Assembly (NCBI GenBank): GCA_905372835.1
Contig: CAJPQK010000001.1
Span: 310,001 to 374,000 of the forward strand
Direction of reading: 5' to 3'
Source: Candidatus Saccharimonadota bacterium
GTDB taxonomy: Bacteria > Patescibacteriota > Saccharimonadia > Saccharimonadales > Saccharimonadaceae
Length of the DNA: 64,000 nt
A program made the position numbers and the translations under genes. Positions 55,547-63,811 of the stretch are shown in pieces. Every line of letters starts with the position of its first letter. Position 1 is the stretch's first letter. The notes beneath the pieces were generated by a model. The model had not been told where the DNA came from, made no database searches, and worked only from the letters and a program-made list of their open reading frames with translations.

Positions 55547-57557
55547 TCGGCAGGCGGCCGAGCAACGAATTGTCAAACTGCGAGATCTGATTAATGATTA
55601 TCGCTATCACTATCACGTGCTCGACGAATCGATCATGAGTGAGGCGGCGGCTGATAGCCTGAAACATGAATTGTCGCAGCTGGAAGAGCAGTTTCCGGAC
55701 CTCATCACGCCAGACAGCCCAACCCAGCGGGTGGCAGGAAAGGCGCTCAGTAAATTCGCCAAAGTCCAGCATCAAACGCGAATGATTTCACTCCAGGATG
55801 TGTTTGACCGAGCAGAGGTTGCAGCGTGGATACAGCGCATGAAAAAGGTGCGTCAAGACATCACTGAAGAATTTTTGTGTGATATCAAGATGGATGGCTT
55901 GGCGTGCGCGCTGATTTATGAGGACGGTGTGCTGACGCGGGCCGTGACGCGCGGTGACGGATTAGTTGGTGAAGATGTGACCATGAACGTACGGACGATT
56001 CAGAACGTACCACTGACCCTGCGTGCTAACCAGCGATTTGCTCATTTTTTGCGCGGTCGGACAGAGATTCGTGGTGAAATTGTGATGCACAAGGCCGACT
56101 TTGCAGCATTAAATCAGCGTCGGCGAGCGACTGGTCAGCCGGAATTTGCCAATCCGCGTAACCTAGCCGCAGGGACGATTCGTCAGCTTGATCCAAAACT
56201 GGTGGCAGAGCGTCCGCTCCATTTTGTTGGCTATGATATCATTCGCGATAACCTCGAGGACACGCCAACGATTGCCTTTGGTTACCAGATGATGAACGAG
56301 TTGGGCATCACCACCAGCCGCCAAACGCAAATCGTCTATGGCTTGGACGAGGTGATGAGCTATGTTGACCATCTGGATGAGCTGCGTCAGTCGCTGCAGT
56401 TTAACACCGACGGAGCAGTCATCAAGCTCAATGACCGGCGACAGTTTGCCGAGCTGGGCATCGTTGGCAAGACACCGCGAGCCGCAGTGGCCTATAAATT
56501 TGCCGCCGAAGAAGCTACGACCATCGTCCGTGATATCGTTATTTCCATCGGTCGAACTGGTGCGGCCACGCCAGTGGCGGTGTTTGACCCCGTGGTGGTG
56601 GCGGGTACGACGGTGCAGCATGCCAGCCTACATAATGCTGACGAAATCGCCCGGCTGGATGTGCGGCGCGGCGACACGGTGGTGATTTTCAAGGCGGGCG
56701 ATATCATCCCGCAGGTGCAAACCGTACTGAAAGAACTGCGACCGGCAGACGCTAAGCCAATTGACTATCCGGCAGAGCTGGCGCGCCAATATCCGGAGCT
56801 AGAATTTGTGCGGCCGGCAGGCGAGGCGGTGTATCGCGTCAAAGGCTTGAGCGGCCCGCTGATTTTGAAGCGAACCCTGGCGCACTTTGCATCCAAAGGC
56901 GCGCTGGACATCGACACATTGGGTGAGAAAAATGTCGAGGCGCTGGTCGAAGCTGGGCTGGTCAATGATTTGGCGGATATCTACCGGTTGATGAAAGATG
57001 ATTTACTGAGACTAGAGCGTTTCGCTGAGATTTCCGCACAAAAACTCATCGATGCCATTGCCGCTAAAAAGCAGCCAGCGTTGGAGCGATTCCTGTTCGG
57101 CCTTGGTATTCGGCATGTTGGCGCGCAGACGGCGATTGACCTCGCCAATAAGTTTGAGAGTATCGAAAAGTTACTAGTGGCGACAATTGATGAGCTGCGT
57201 GAGGTGGATGGCGTGGGCGAAATTGTTGCCGAATCAATAGTGGCGTGGTTTGCTGATGAAGATAATGTGAAGCTGCTTGAAAAATTTGCTGACCTTGGCG
57301 TGACGCCGCAGTTTAGCCAAAAATCCGACCACCTGGCTGGTCAAAGTTTCGTCATCACCGGTACACTGCAATCGATGGGCCGTGATGCTGCTGCTGAAAA
57401 AATCCGTAATCTTGGCGGCACTTTCCAAACTGCTGTTGCAAAAGATACAACATATTTGGTAGCGGGCGGTAAAGTTGGCGCCAGTAAATTGAAAAAAGCC
57501 GAACAATACGGCACCAAAATTATTGATGAACAAACATTATTAGAACTTATGCAGTAA
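55527..57557 (+). CDS. ligA: NAD+-dependent DNA ligase lacking zinc-finger cysteines
   Basis: 676 residues from ATG 55527 (GAAAGGTC site; extending upstream would read inside the preceding gene). Domain Ia starts LRDLINDYRYHYHVLD; the adenylation Lys121 lies in CDIKMDGLA; TRGDGLVGEDVT, NPRNLAAGTIRQLD and GRTGAATPVAVFDPV follow; the OB fold and helix-hairpin-helix domains are intact; a C-terminal BRCT domain (~600-676) contains FVITGTLQSMGRDAA. Where LigA has a four-Cys zinc finger, the sequence (about residues 410-450, 56755-56875) reads IDYPAELARQYPE...RPAGEAVYRVKGLSG with no cysteine at all. The adjoining GEAVYR, AHFASKGALDIDTLG flanks are normal, so the finger is replaced, not deleted. Confidence 0.95.
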   Translation: MTVRQLDRQAAEQRIVKLRDLINDYRYHYHVLDESIMSEAAADSLKHELSQLEEQFPDLITPDSPTQRVAGKALSKFAKVQHQTRMISLQDVFDRAEVAAWIQRMKKVRQDITEEFLCDIKMDGLACALIYEDGVLTRAVTRGDGLVGEDVTMNVRTIQNVPLTLRANQRFAHFLRGRTEIRGEIVMHKADFAALNQRRRATGQPEFANPRNLAAGTIRQLDPKLVAERPLHFVGYDIIRDNLEDTPTIAFGYQMMNELGITTSRQTQIVYGLDEVMSYVDHLDELRQSLQFNTDGAVIKLNDRRQFAELGIVGKTPRAAVAYKFAAEEATTIVRDIVISIGRTGAATPVAVFDPVVVAGTTVQHASLHNADEIARLDVRRGDTVVIFKAGDIIPQVQTVLKELRPADAKPIDYPAELARQYPELEFVRPAGEAVYRVKGLSGPLILKRTLAHFASKGALDIDTLGEKNVEALVEAGLVNDLADIYRLMKDDLLRLERFAEISAQKLIDAIAAKKQPALERFLFGLGIRHVGAQTAIDLANKFESIEKLLVATIDELREVDGVGEIVAESIVAWFADEDNVKLLEKFADLGVTPQFSQKSDHLAGQSFVITGTLQSMGRDAAAEKIRNLGGTFQTAVAKDTTYLVAGGKVGASKLKKAEQYGTKIIDEQTLLELMQ

Positions 57558-57570
57558 CGGAGACATAGCC

Positions 57571-57978
57571 ATGACACAGCAATCACATCGCGCCCTCACC
57601 ATCAAACCCGCCGACACGGTTGTGTTTACGGCGATGTCCAAGAAGTATTTTTACATGAGATTTTTCGTAACGAAATTTGCGCTTGAGCAAGGCGTTGTGC
57701 CAATCAATCCGTTTACCAGTTTTGACTATTTTTTGCTCGACGTGGTAGAGCGTGACACGGTGCGGCGTGCCAATAATACGCTGGTGGCGCGTGCTGATGA
57801 GCTGTGGGTATTTGGTGATATTGCTGATGGTGTGCGGGCGGAAGTAATCCAAGCCTGGCAGCAACATAAAACCGTCCGATTTTTTGCGTTTCGTGATGAT
57901 AAACGTATTTACGAAGTTGAGATTGGCGACTTGGTGTATGAGGATGGCGTTGAAACAGTAACCAACGGAGGTAATTAG
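57571..57978 (+). CDS. hypothetical protein, possible nucleoside-2-deoxyribosyltransferase-like fold
   Basis: 135 residues. The pattern SKKYFYMRFFVTKFALEQGVVPINPF, then ARADELWVFGDIADGVRAEV, resembles small Rossmann-like proteins of the deoxyribosyltransferase/DUF4406 kind, where ALEQG-type helices and an ADELWVFG strand recur. This is a weak fold-level impression. A GGAGA site precedes ATG; it is followed without gap by the MazG-like gene. Confidence 0.55.
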   Translation: MTQQSHRALTIKPADTVVFTAMSKKYFYMRFFVTKFALEQGVVPINPFTSFDYFLLDVVERDTVRRANNTLVARADELWVFGDIADGVRAEVIQAWQQHKTVRFFAFRDDKRIYEVEIGDLVYEDGVETVTNGGN

Positions 57979-58383
57979 ATGGTCCGATTTTATTTACACA
58001 AATTAGTGCGTGACAAAGTGGTGCTAAATTGCCTGGATGATCCGGAGGTCGTACATACAGAGTACCGCGAGCTGGACGGTCAGGAGTTTCGTCGTGAGCT
58101 GGTCTGTAAGATTCATGAGGAGGCAGATGAGATTCCGCTGGGTGATAAACAGCGTGATGAATCGCTCAAAGAGCTGGCTGATTTGCAGGAAGTCGTTGAC
58201 GCGCTGCGCCAGGCCTTTGGCTTTTCTGACGAGCAAGTCAAAGAAGAAATGGCGCGCAAAAAGCAGAAAAAAGGCGGCTTTGATAATCGGCACTATATTG
58301 AATATAACGACCTGGTTGATGACAGTAAATGGGTAGAAATTTTCCGCGCCCAGCCAGAGAAGTATCGTGAAGAAAAGAGCTAA
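57979..58383 (+). CDS. MazG-like / phosphoribosyl-ATP pyrophosphohydrolase-type protein
   Basis: 134 residues; GGAGG precedes the ATG. KLVRDKV near the N-terminus, EEADEIPLGD and ELADLQEVVDALRQAF give the E-x2-E...E-x2-D metal pattern of all-alpha NTP pyrophosphatases. A Lys-rich KKQKKGGFDNR follows. Likely hydrolyses nucleotide triphosphates to monophosphates. It neighbours two Ham1-like enzymes. Confidence 0.8.
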   Translation: MVRFYLHKLVRDKVVLNCLDDPEVVHTEYRELDGQEFRRELVCKIHEEADEIPLGDKQRDESLKELADLQEVVDALRQAFGFSDEQVKEEMARKKQKKGGFDNRHYIEYNDLVDDSKWVEIFRAQPEKYREEKS

Positions 58384-58392
58384 ATATAAAAT

Positions 58393-58950
58393 ATGATAAA
58401 AAACGTTACGTTTATCACCGGTAATCAGCACAAAGCAGATTATTTATCGCGCATGCTGGGTGTACCGCTGAAGCATCGGGCGGTTGATATAACGGAGATT
58501 CAATCAACGAGTTTAGAGGAAGTTGTTGAGCATAAGGTTCGCCAGGCGTATATGGTCGCCAAATGTCCGGTTTTGGTCGAGGATGTGGCGCTCGGGTTTA
58601 CGGTGCTGGGTGGACTGCCGGGCCCGTTTATCAAGTTTTTTGTCGAGGCGCCGAACGGTTTAGAGAAGCTCTGTCGGATGCTTGATGGTTTTGACGACCG
58701 ATCGGCGGTGGCGGCGTGTGTGTTTGGCTACTACGATGGTGAGCATATCAAATTGTTCCGCGCTGAACTTGGTGGTGTCATCGCCAAGCATCCTGTGGGC
58801 AACGGCGGTTTTGGCTGGGATAAAATATTTTGCCCGGATGGCTACGGCGGCAAAACACGCGCTGAACTTTATACTGACGAATATGTAGCCACGTACCCCA
58901 CAATTAAACCAATCGTCCCGTTGCGTGAATTTCTGGCGGTACTTGAGTGA
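58393..58950 (+). CDS. Ham1/RdgB-family nucleotide pyrophosphatase (copy 1)
   Basis: 185 residues. FITGNQHKADYLSRML (TGNxxK), VEDVALGFTVLGGLPGPFIKFF, GGVIAKHPVGNGGFGWDKIF and YVATYPTIK match inosine triphosphatase. It hydrolyses ITP, XTP and other altered purine triphosphates. It starts 10 nt after the MazG-like gene; a TATAAA (58385-58390) lies too close to the ATG to be a normal -10. Confidence 0.88.
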   Translation: MIKNVTFITGNQHKADYLSRMLGVPLKHRAVDITEIQSTSLEEVVEHKVRQAYMVAKCPVLVEDVALGFTVLGGLPGPFIKFFVEAPNGLEKLCRMLDGFDDRSAVAACVFGYYDGEHIKLFRAELGGVIAKHPVGNGGFGWDKIFCPDGYGGKTRAELYTDEYVATYPTIKPIVPLREFLAVLE

Positions 58951-58968
58951 AATGTTATAATATTTACG

Positions 58969-59544
58969 ATGTCTAAGAAAATTACATTTGCTACTGGCAA
59001 TCCGCGTAAGCTTGAGGAGGCAGCGGCAGTACTGAAAAACTATGATATTACTGTCGAGTCGCTGCAGCTTGATATTGACGAAATTCAACATCACAGCCCG
59101 TTGAAAATTACCGAGGCTAAGGTTCGGACGGCGTATGAAGAAGTCGGTAAGCCGGTTGTTGTTAATGATAGTAATTGGGAAGTGCCCGCGCTCGGCGGTT
59201 TCCCGGGTGGTTATATGAAGGATGTTGCTAATTGGTTTACGGCTGAAGATTTTTTGGCTTTGATGAAAGATAAAAATGATCGGAGAATTATCTTGCATGA
59301 CGTCGTGGCATATTGTGATGGTGATAAACTAAAGGTATTTAGATTTGACCGAGATGGTGTTTTTGTGAGTGAACCGCATGGCGAAGGGATGTCGATGAAT
59401 CAGGTCGTATCAATGGAAGGTAGTGGTGGGTTAACGATTGCGGAAGAGTTTGCACATCGCTGCAATAATAAAAAGATCGATCCTACAAATTTCCAGCATT
59501 GGCAAAAATTTGGCAGCTGGTTTGCTAATGAGGTGAGCGAATAA
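58969..59544 (+). CDS. Ham1/RdgB-like protein (copy 2, divergent)
   Basis: 191 residues. ITFATGNPRKLEEAAAVLK (TGNxxK), VVVNDSNWEVPALGGFPGGYMKDV and AYCDGDKLKVFRFDRDGVF keep the family outline, but the conserved GGFGWDPIF-like region is changed to HGEGMSMNQVVSMEGSGG. TATAAT (58956-58961) ends 7 nt before the ATG, so it has its own leaderless promoter. It abuts the glycosyltransferase. The altered pocket suggests another substrate. Confidence 0.78.
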   Translation: MSKKITFATGNPRKLEEAAAVLKNYDITVESLQLDIDEIQHHSPLKITEAKVRTAYEEVGKPVVVNDSNWEVPALGGFPGGYMKDVANWFTAEDFLALMKDKNDRRIILHDVVAYCDGDKLKVFRFDRDGVFVSEPHGEGMSMNQVVSMEGSGGLTIAEEFAHRCNNKKIDPTNFQHWQKFGSWFANEVSE

Positions 59545-60315
59545 ATGCAAGTTCATGTTGCCATCCCACACTATAACGCTCCTCGGGCTTTGAGGAATCT
59601 TTTGGCGCAGCTGACGAAACAGGGTTTTGACAGCATCACGGTGCTTGATGATCATTCTACTGACCAGCAAGTACTGCAAGACGTCGCTCGTAAATTTCCG
59701 GCAGTTAATTTTATCTTTGGTGAGGAAAATGTTGGCGCAGGAGCTAATCGTAATCGCTTTTTGGATATGCATAAAACTGGCGTGGTGTGGTTCATTGATT
59801 GTGACATGCGTGTTGAGACAGAGAATGTTGCCGATATATTGCGTCAAAAGTTTGCTGGCGAAAATCACATCATGCTTGGTAGTACCATTCTCTACACCAA
59901 TGGTCAGCCGATGGCCTGGAATTATGGTCATGAAATGCATCCGCAGCATGACAGGCAGTTTATACAGGCAGTCCAAGCAGATGATCGCCAAACATTACGG
60001 CAATGCGGTTGGGATTATCCATGGATTTGGGGCGAGCGAGTTACGGCGGATCGCCAAGTTGATTGGGTGGCTGAGGGGAGCTTCGCGCTGCTGATTGATG
60101 ATTTTGCAAAGGTTGGTGGATATGACGTAGAGTTTCGCTATCATGAAGGGCAGGATTTAGCGCATCGACTGCGTGAGGCGGGTGTAAAGATTATGGTGAC
60201 CGGAGATATTGTCTGTACGCACTTGGATATTGATGTTCGTGGCAAAGCTCGCCACCGGGAAGTTGAGCAGTCCGCTAAGTTATTTTACCGGAAGCATCAG
60301 ATTCGGCTTGACTAA
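59545..60315 (+). CDS. family 2 glycosyltransferase
   Basis: 256 residues. VHVAIPHYNAPRALRNLL at the N-terminus, ITVLDDHSTD, WFIDCDMRVE (DxD-like metal motif), and FAKVGGYDVEFRYHEGQDLAHRLREAG (acceptor-side ED-like loop). No membrane helices. It would transfer a nucleotide-sugar residue to an envelope glycan or glycoprotein. Its ATG follows copy 2 of the Ham1-like gene without a gap. Sugar and acceptor cannot be told. Confidence 0.85.
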   Translation: MQVHVAIPHYNAPRALRNLLAQLTKQGFDSITVLDDHSTDQQVLQDVARKFPAVNFIFGEENVGAGANRNRFLDMHKTGVVWFIDCDMRVETENVADILRQKFAGENHIMLGSTILYTNGQPMAWNYGHEMHPQHDRQFIQAVQADDRQTLRQCGWDYPWIWGERVTADRQVDWVAEGSFALLIDDFAKVGGYDVEFRYHEGQDLAHRLREAGVKIMVTGDIVCTHLDIDVRGKARHREVEQSAKLFYRKHQIRLD

Positions 60316-60334
60316 GATAGTGTATAATGCACAT

Positions 60335-61033
60335 ATGGATAAATTCAGAACACCGAAGCTCTACTGTTTTTCACCGCCAGTGATGTTGGCAACCTTAGCT
60401 ATTGAGATAATTTTAGCGATTCATACAGTGTGGCGTTACAAACTGACTCCCGTGACGAGGATCGTTGTGGCGCTGCTCGTTTGTTTGGCGCTGTTTCAAT
60501 GGGCTGAGTACAATGTTTGTGAAGGCACGGTGCTGTTTGATAGCGTGGGCTGGGCGAAGCTTGGCTACGTGGCGATCACTATGTTGCCACCTCTGGGCAT
60601 TCATCTAGTCTATCAAATCTCTGCCGACAAACGACGTTGGATTCCAGTGCTGGGATATGTCCTGGCAGTCGTATTCATCAGCTACTTTTTACTGGCAGTC
60701 AACGGAGTTAGCGCTGGCGTTTGCCTGGGTAATTATGTGATTTTTGAAAATCAGCCAGGCATCAGCGAGTGGTATGGGTTGTCCTACTACGGCTTGCTGT
60801 TCGTGGCAATCGCCTACGCCTATACTCGTGGTAAAAACGCCAAAAAGCATATTCGCCGCTCATTGTGGTCATTGATCATCGGCTATGTACTGTTCATTGC
60901 GCCAACGACGTTTGTTAATATCATTGATCCATCAACCATCACTGGTATCCCGTCGATTATGTGCGGCTTTGCGGTACTAATGGCAGTAGCTCTTGTCGGA
61001 AAAGTCTTGCCAGAATACACAAAGCAAAAATAG
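60335..61033 (+). CDS. seven-span membrane protein of unknown function
   Basis: 232 residues from ATG 60335, 6 nt after TATAAT (60323-60328). About seven hydrophobic segments are visible (PPVMLATLAIEIILAI, IVVALLVCLALFQWAEY, LGYVAITMLPPLGI, VLGYVLAVVFISYFLL, YYGLLFVAIAYAY, SLWSLIIGYVLFI, IMCGFAVLMAVALV). The arrangement resembles 7TM sensor N-termini without an attached kinase. CAEGT- and CLGNY-type Cys residues sit in loops. No family assigned. Confidence 0.7.
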   Translation: MDKFRTPKLYCFSPPVMLATLAIEIILAIHTVWRYKLTPVTRIVVALLVCLALFQWAEYNVCEGTVLFDSVGWAKLGYVAITMLPPLGIHLVYQISADKRRWIPVLGYVLAVVFISYFLLAVNGVSAGVCLGNYVIFENQPGISEWYGLSYYGLLFVAIAYAYTRGKNAKKHIRRSLWSLIIGYVLFIAPTTFVNIIDPSTITGIPSIMCGFAVLMAVALVGKVLPEYTKQK

Positions 61034-61071
61034 TGCTTGTGTTTTTATGACAATTGGTGCATAATCACAAG

Positions 61072-61207
61072 TGAGCTGGTACGCATAGGGGCATCTCCTA
61101 TGCTTGCCAATTGAAAGACAAACACATTTTCAACATGCCCCGGGTGGGCGCGTAGCAGCTCCGCTTTGCTATTTCGGCGACTTGCATTGGTTTCGGCAAG
61201 TCGCTTA
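61072..61207 (+). ncRNA. candidate structured RNA upstream of the Mur ligase
   Basis: Promoter-like TTGTGT (61037-61042) and CATAAT (61060-61065) with 17-bp spacing precede it. A stem GGTA-C-GCATAGG pairs with CCTATGC-T-TGCC (61079-61109); its loop GGCATCT can pair with ATGCC downstream (around 61134), making a pseudoknot. A second hairpin TAGCA/TGCTA follows at 61153-61171. A 9-bp hairpin GCGACTTGC/GCAAGTCGC (61177-61204) with a short T-rich end follows and may be a weak terminator. It has no open frame of note. It could be an sRNA or a cis-regulator of the next gene. Confidence 0.45.
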
Positions 61208-61222
61208 TGGTATGATAACTAT

Positions 61223-62521
61223 ATGTTTCGACGATCATTTGAAAAGAAAATTCCATTGTTAGTGCGTGAGTTTTTTGCTTCGCATGCGGACGTGAAACTG
61301 ATCGCAGTGACGGGTAGCACTGGCAAGACGAGTGCCAAAATTGCTATCGGTACGGTTTTGTCACAGCGCTATGCCATTGCCATGCCGCAGCTAGAGCCAA
61401 AATCTCACATGCAGACATTGCTACAAATCATGGGGGTACGCTATCCTGAGGGTCCTGAAAAAAAATGGGGATTCTTTGCACGCCGCAATATGTACCGCGC
61501 TGTCAAAAAACGAGCTCGCGCTGAGCATCCAGAAGTACAAGTAATTGTTCAGGAATTTAGCCCTCAGACTATTGGTTTTCATGATTGGTTTAAAACCGTC
61601 ATTTTACCAGACATTGCCGTCATCACTTCCGTTACTACAGGGCGTATGCGCGTCGAACATACCATAGAAGAAGTCGCTCAGGAAATGATTACGCTGGGTA
61701 ATAATTCTCGGATGGCATTGATCAATCGCGATGACATCGAAGGTCGGTTTGCGGCCTTTGTCACCAATCCAAATATAACCACCTATGGCACTAGTGGGGT
61801 TGCAGAATATTATTTTGATGAACATGATTTCTCACTCACCGAAGGGCATTTTGGCGCTATGGTGTCGCCAGAATATCCAGAAGGTATCCAAACACAGTTG
61901 AAACTGCTGGGCGAACATAACCTCAGGCCAGCAGTAGCCGCCATGGCTGTGGCTGTCAAATTAGGCATGGATGTTGGCTCAATTCAGCGAGGCTTGGAAG
62001 CACTGCGCCCGATCCCAGGACGAATGCAGTTGCTGCGCGGTGCCGATGGCACTATTCTTCTGGACGACAGCTACAGCGCATCACCATCGACTATGACCGC
62101 CGCCATTCAGACACTGTATAGTTTGAGCGCTCCTCAAAAAATCGCTGTCCTAGGCAACATCAACGGTTTGAGAGAATCGATGCCACAAGAAATGTCCAAG
62201 CTGGGATATTTGTGTAGCCCTAATGAACTTGACTGGGTGGTGACGGTCGGAGAAATGGCCAACCAATATTTGGCGCCATCGGCTCGCCAGCGTGGCTGTC
62301 AGGTAAAAGAATGCAAAGACGCCATTGAAGCTGGTAGCTTTGTGCGCGACAAACTGAAAAAAGACGGTATTGCGCTGTTCAAAGGCTCATCGGGTGGTGT
62401 CTGGCTGGAAGAGGCTATTAAGATCAATCTTCATACGGCAATTGATGAAAACAAGTTAGTTCGTCAGACACCAGAATGGATAGCCAGGAAGAATGCATTT
62501 TTCTCTCGTTTTAGTGATTAG
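61223..62521 (+). CDS. murF: Mur ligase family protein (MurF-like)
   Basis: 432 residues from ATG 61223, 6 nt after TATGAT (61211-61216). ATP loop VTGSTGKTSAK (~37), a middle domain with GEHNLRPAVAAMAV (HNxxNxxAA-like), PIPGRMQLLRGADGTILLDDSYSASP (MurF-type PGRM and DDSYxAxP), and a C-terminal ligase domain ending with FKGSSGGVWLEEAI. It lacks the ~20-residue N-terminal domain typical of full MurF (about 450). Probably adds D-Ala-D-Ala to UDP-MurNAc-tripeptide; another amino acid or amidation is possible. Confidence 0.85.
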   Translation: MFRRSFEKKIPLLVREFFASHADVKLIAVTGSTGKTSAKIAIGTVLSQRYAIAMPQLEPKSHMQTLLQIMGVRYPEGPEKKWGFFARRNMYRAVKKRARAEHPEVQVIVQEFSPQTIGFHDWFKTVILPDIAVITSVTTGRMRVEHTIEEVAQEMITLGNNSRMALINRDDIEGRFAAFVTNPNITTYGTSGVAEYYFDEHDFSLTEGHFGAMVSPEYPEGIQTQLKLLGEHNLRPAVAAMAVAVKLGMDVGSIQRGLEALRPIPGRMQLLRGADGTILLDDSYSASPSTMTAAIQTLYSLSAPQKIAVLGNINGLRESMPQEMSKLGYLCSPNELDWVVTVGEMANQYLAPSARQRGCQVKECKDAIEAGSFVRDKLKKDGIALFKGSSGGVWLEEAIKINLHTAIDENKLVRQTPEWIARKNAFFSRFSD

Positions 62522-62561
62522 CTGCTATAATGAGTAACATAGTAGTAATTTGGAGGGGTAT

Positions 62562-63743
62562 ATGAGCATACAGCAGCCAACAACAGCACCGGCTGAGTCA
62601 ACGCCGCCGGCTGAACAGCCGCCTATCATGGGTGCAATCAACAAACCGAAAAAGAAAAACCGTAAAAAGTTGATTATTAGCTTGGTCGTAGGATCATTAG
62701 TCACCATTGGCTTGATTGCAGGATTGTTGTGGTATTTGTTGGTATTCAATAACCCGCAACGCGTGCTGGAAGCGTCAATTGTCAATGCAATCATGTCAAA
62801 CAATTCTGTCACTGAAGGACGGCTGACTTTTGAAGGCAAAGGTAATCAAAAGGTTACCATCAAACTCAAATCATCAGATGCAGAGAAGGGTCAGGAGCTG
62901 CAAGCTGATATAACAGTTAACGCCGGTGGTTCTGATAAAACGATACAGTTCGCGCTGCCAAAAGTGAATGTGCGCAATACTGAAGACGCAACGTATATTA
63001 AACTGGAGAATGTTCGCAGCTCAATCGAGACAGCGATAGATCGTTACATGGAAAGCGTTTCCTCGCCTGGTGGTGCAATTTCTAGCCGATCTCAGACAAA
63101 GTCACTCAAAGAGACAATGCTGAAGCAATTTGAGACGCTCATCAATGAAATCGATGGTAATTGGATCAAGGTTTCTTCAGACGACTTGGAGCAGTCAGAG
63201 GAAGCGAAATGTGTGATGAATGCAGTTCGCCGTGCTAAGGACGATGCTGCTGTTCGCGAAGAAATCGCTCAAGCATACCGCAACAATAATTTCCTGCAAA
63301 TCAAGAAAGATTTGGGAACAAAAGATGGTCTGCGTGGATTTGAAATTGACCTGAGCGACGCCACTCTTGAGAAACGTAAGAGTTTTGCTAAAGCATTGAG
63401 CGAAACAACATACGCCAAGAAGATTAAAGAATGTGGTGGCAGTAGCTCAAAAGCGCTTGATACGGATTCACTTGATTTCAAGAAGGTAGATGTTTCCCTG
63501 AAGCTGTGGATTGACAACGCAAAGAGGCAAGTGCGCCGCGTAGAGTTTGAGGGTTCATCTCAGGGCAACAAGATCTCTCTCGAGACAGGAGTCATGTACG
63601 GCGATGCCAAGAAAGTTGAAGCACCATCTGACGCAAAAGACCTGAAGGATGTTTTGAAGAAAATCCAATCAAGTCCGCTGTCTAGCTTTGTTCCGAAGAG
63701 TAGCACTCCAGCAAGCTCAACAAGTGATGCTGACGAAGCGTAA
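62562..63743 (+). CDS. single-span membrane protein with secreted beta-rich domain, unknown function
   Basis: 393 residues from ATG 62562 (GGAGGGG site; a TTG at 62550 is less likely). A Pro/Ala-rich N-terminus and KKKNRKK precede a membrane helix (~47-70); the external part includes LTFEGKGNQKVTIKLKSSD, DGNWIKVSSDDLEQ, an ECGGSSSKALD, and DVSLKLWIDNAKRQVRRVEFEG, an outline similar to bacterial LppX/LolA-like lipid-binding or DUF-type domains, by pattern only. A Ser/Asp tail ends it. TATAAT (62525-62530) is present upstream. Confidence 0.7.
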   Translation: MSIQQPTTAPAESTPPAEQPPIMGAINKPKKKNRKKLIISLVVGSLVTIGLIAGLLWYLLVFNNPQRVLEASIVNAIMSNNSVTEGRLTFEGKGNQKVTIKLKSSDAEKGQELQADITVNAGGSDKTIQFALPKVNVRNTEDATYIKLENVRSSIETAIDRYMESVSSPGGAISSRSQTKSLKETMLKQFETLINEIDGNWIKVSSDDLEQSEEAKCVMNAVRRAKDDAAVREEIAQAYRNNNFLQIKKDLGTKDGLRGFEIDLSDATLEKRKSFAKALSETTYAKKIKECGGSSSKALDTDSLDFKKVDVSLKLWIDNAKRQVRRVEFEGSSQGNKISLETGVMYGDAKKVEAPSDAKDLKDVLKKIQSSPLSSFVPKSSTPASSTSDADEA

Positions 63744-63763
63744 CTAGCCTCTCGTTGACGGTT

Positions 63764-63793
63764 AATCGCCCCGCTCTCATGTGGGGCGATTTT
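63764..63793 (+). terminator. intrinsic terminator before leuS
   Basis: ATCGCCCC/GGGGCGAT forms an 8-bp perfect stem with a 10-nt loop, followed by TTT. Confidence 0.75.
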
Positions 63794-63811
63794 CGTGCTA
63801 TAATTACAGAT

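Noticed and set aside
61072..61207. SRP RNA, tmRNA or 6S RNA
   Set aside because: The GGAAGGAAGCAGC-type apical loop, the tRNA-like ends and a large open bubble are not seen.
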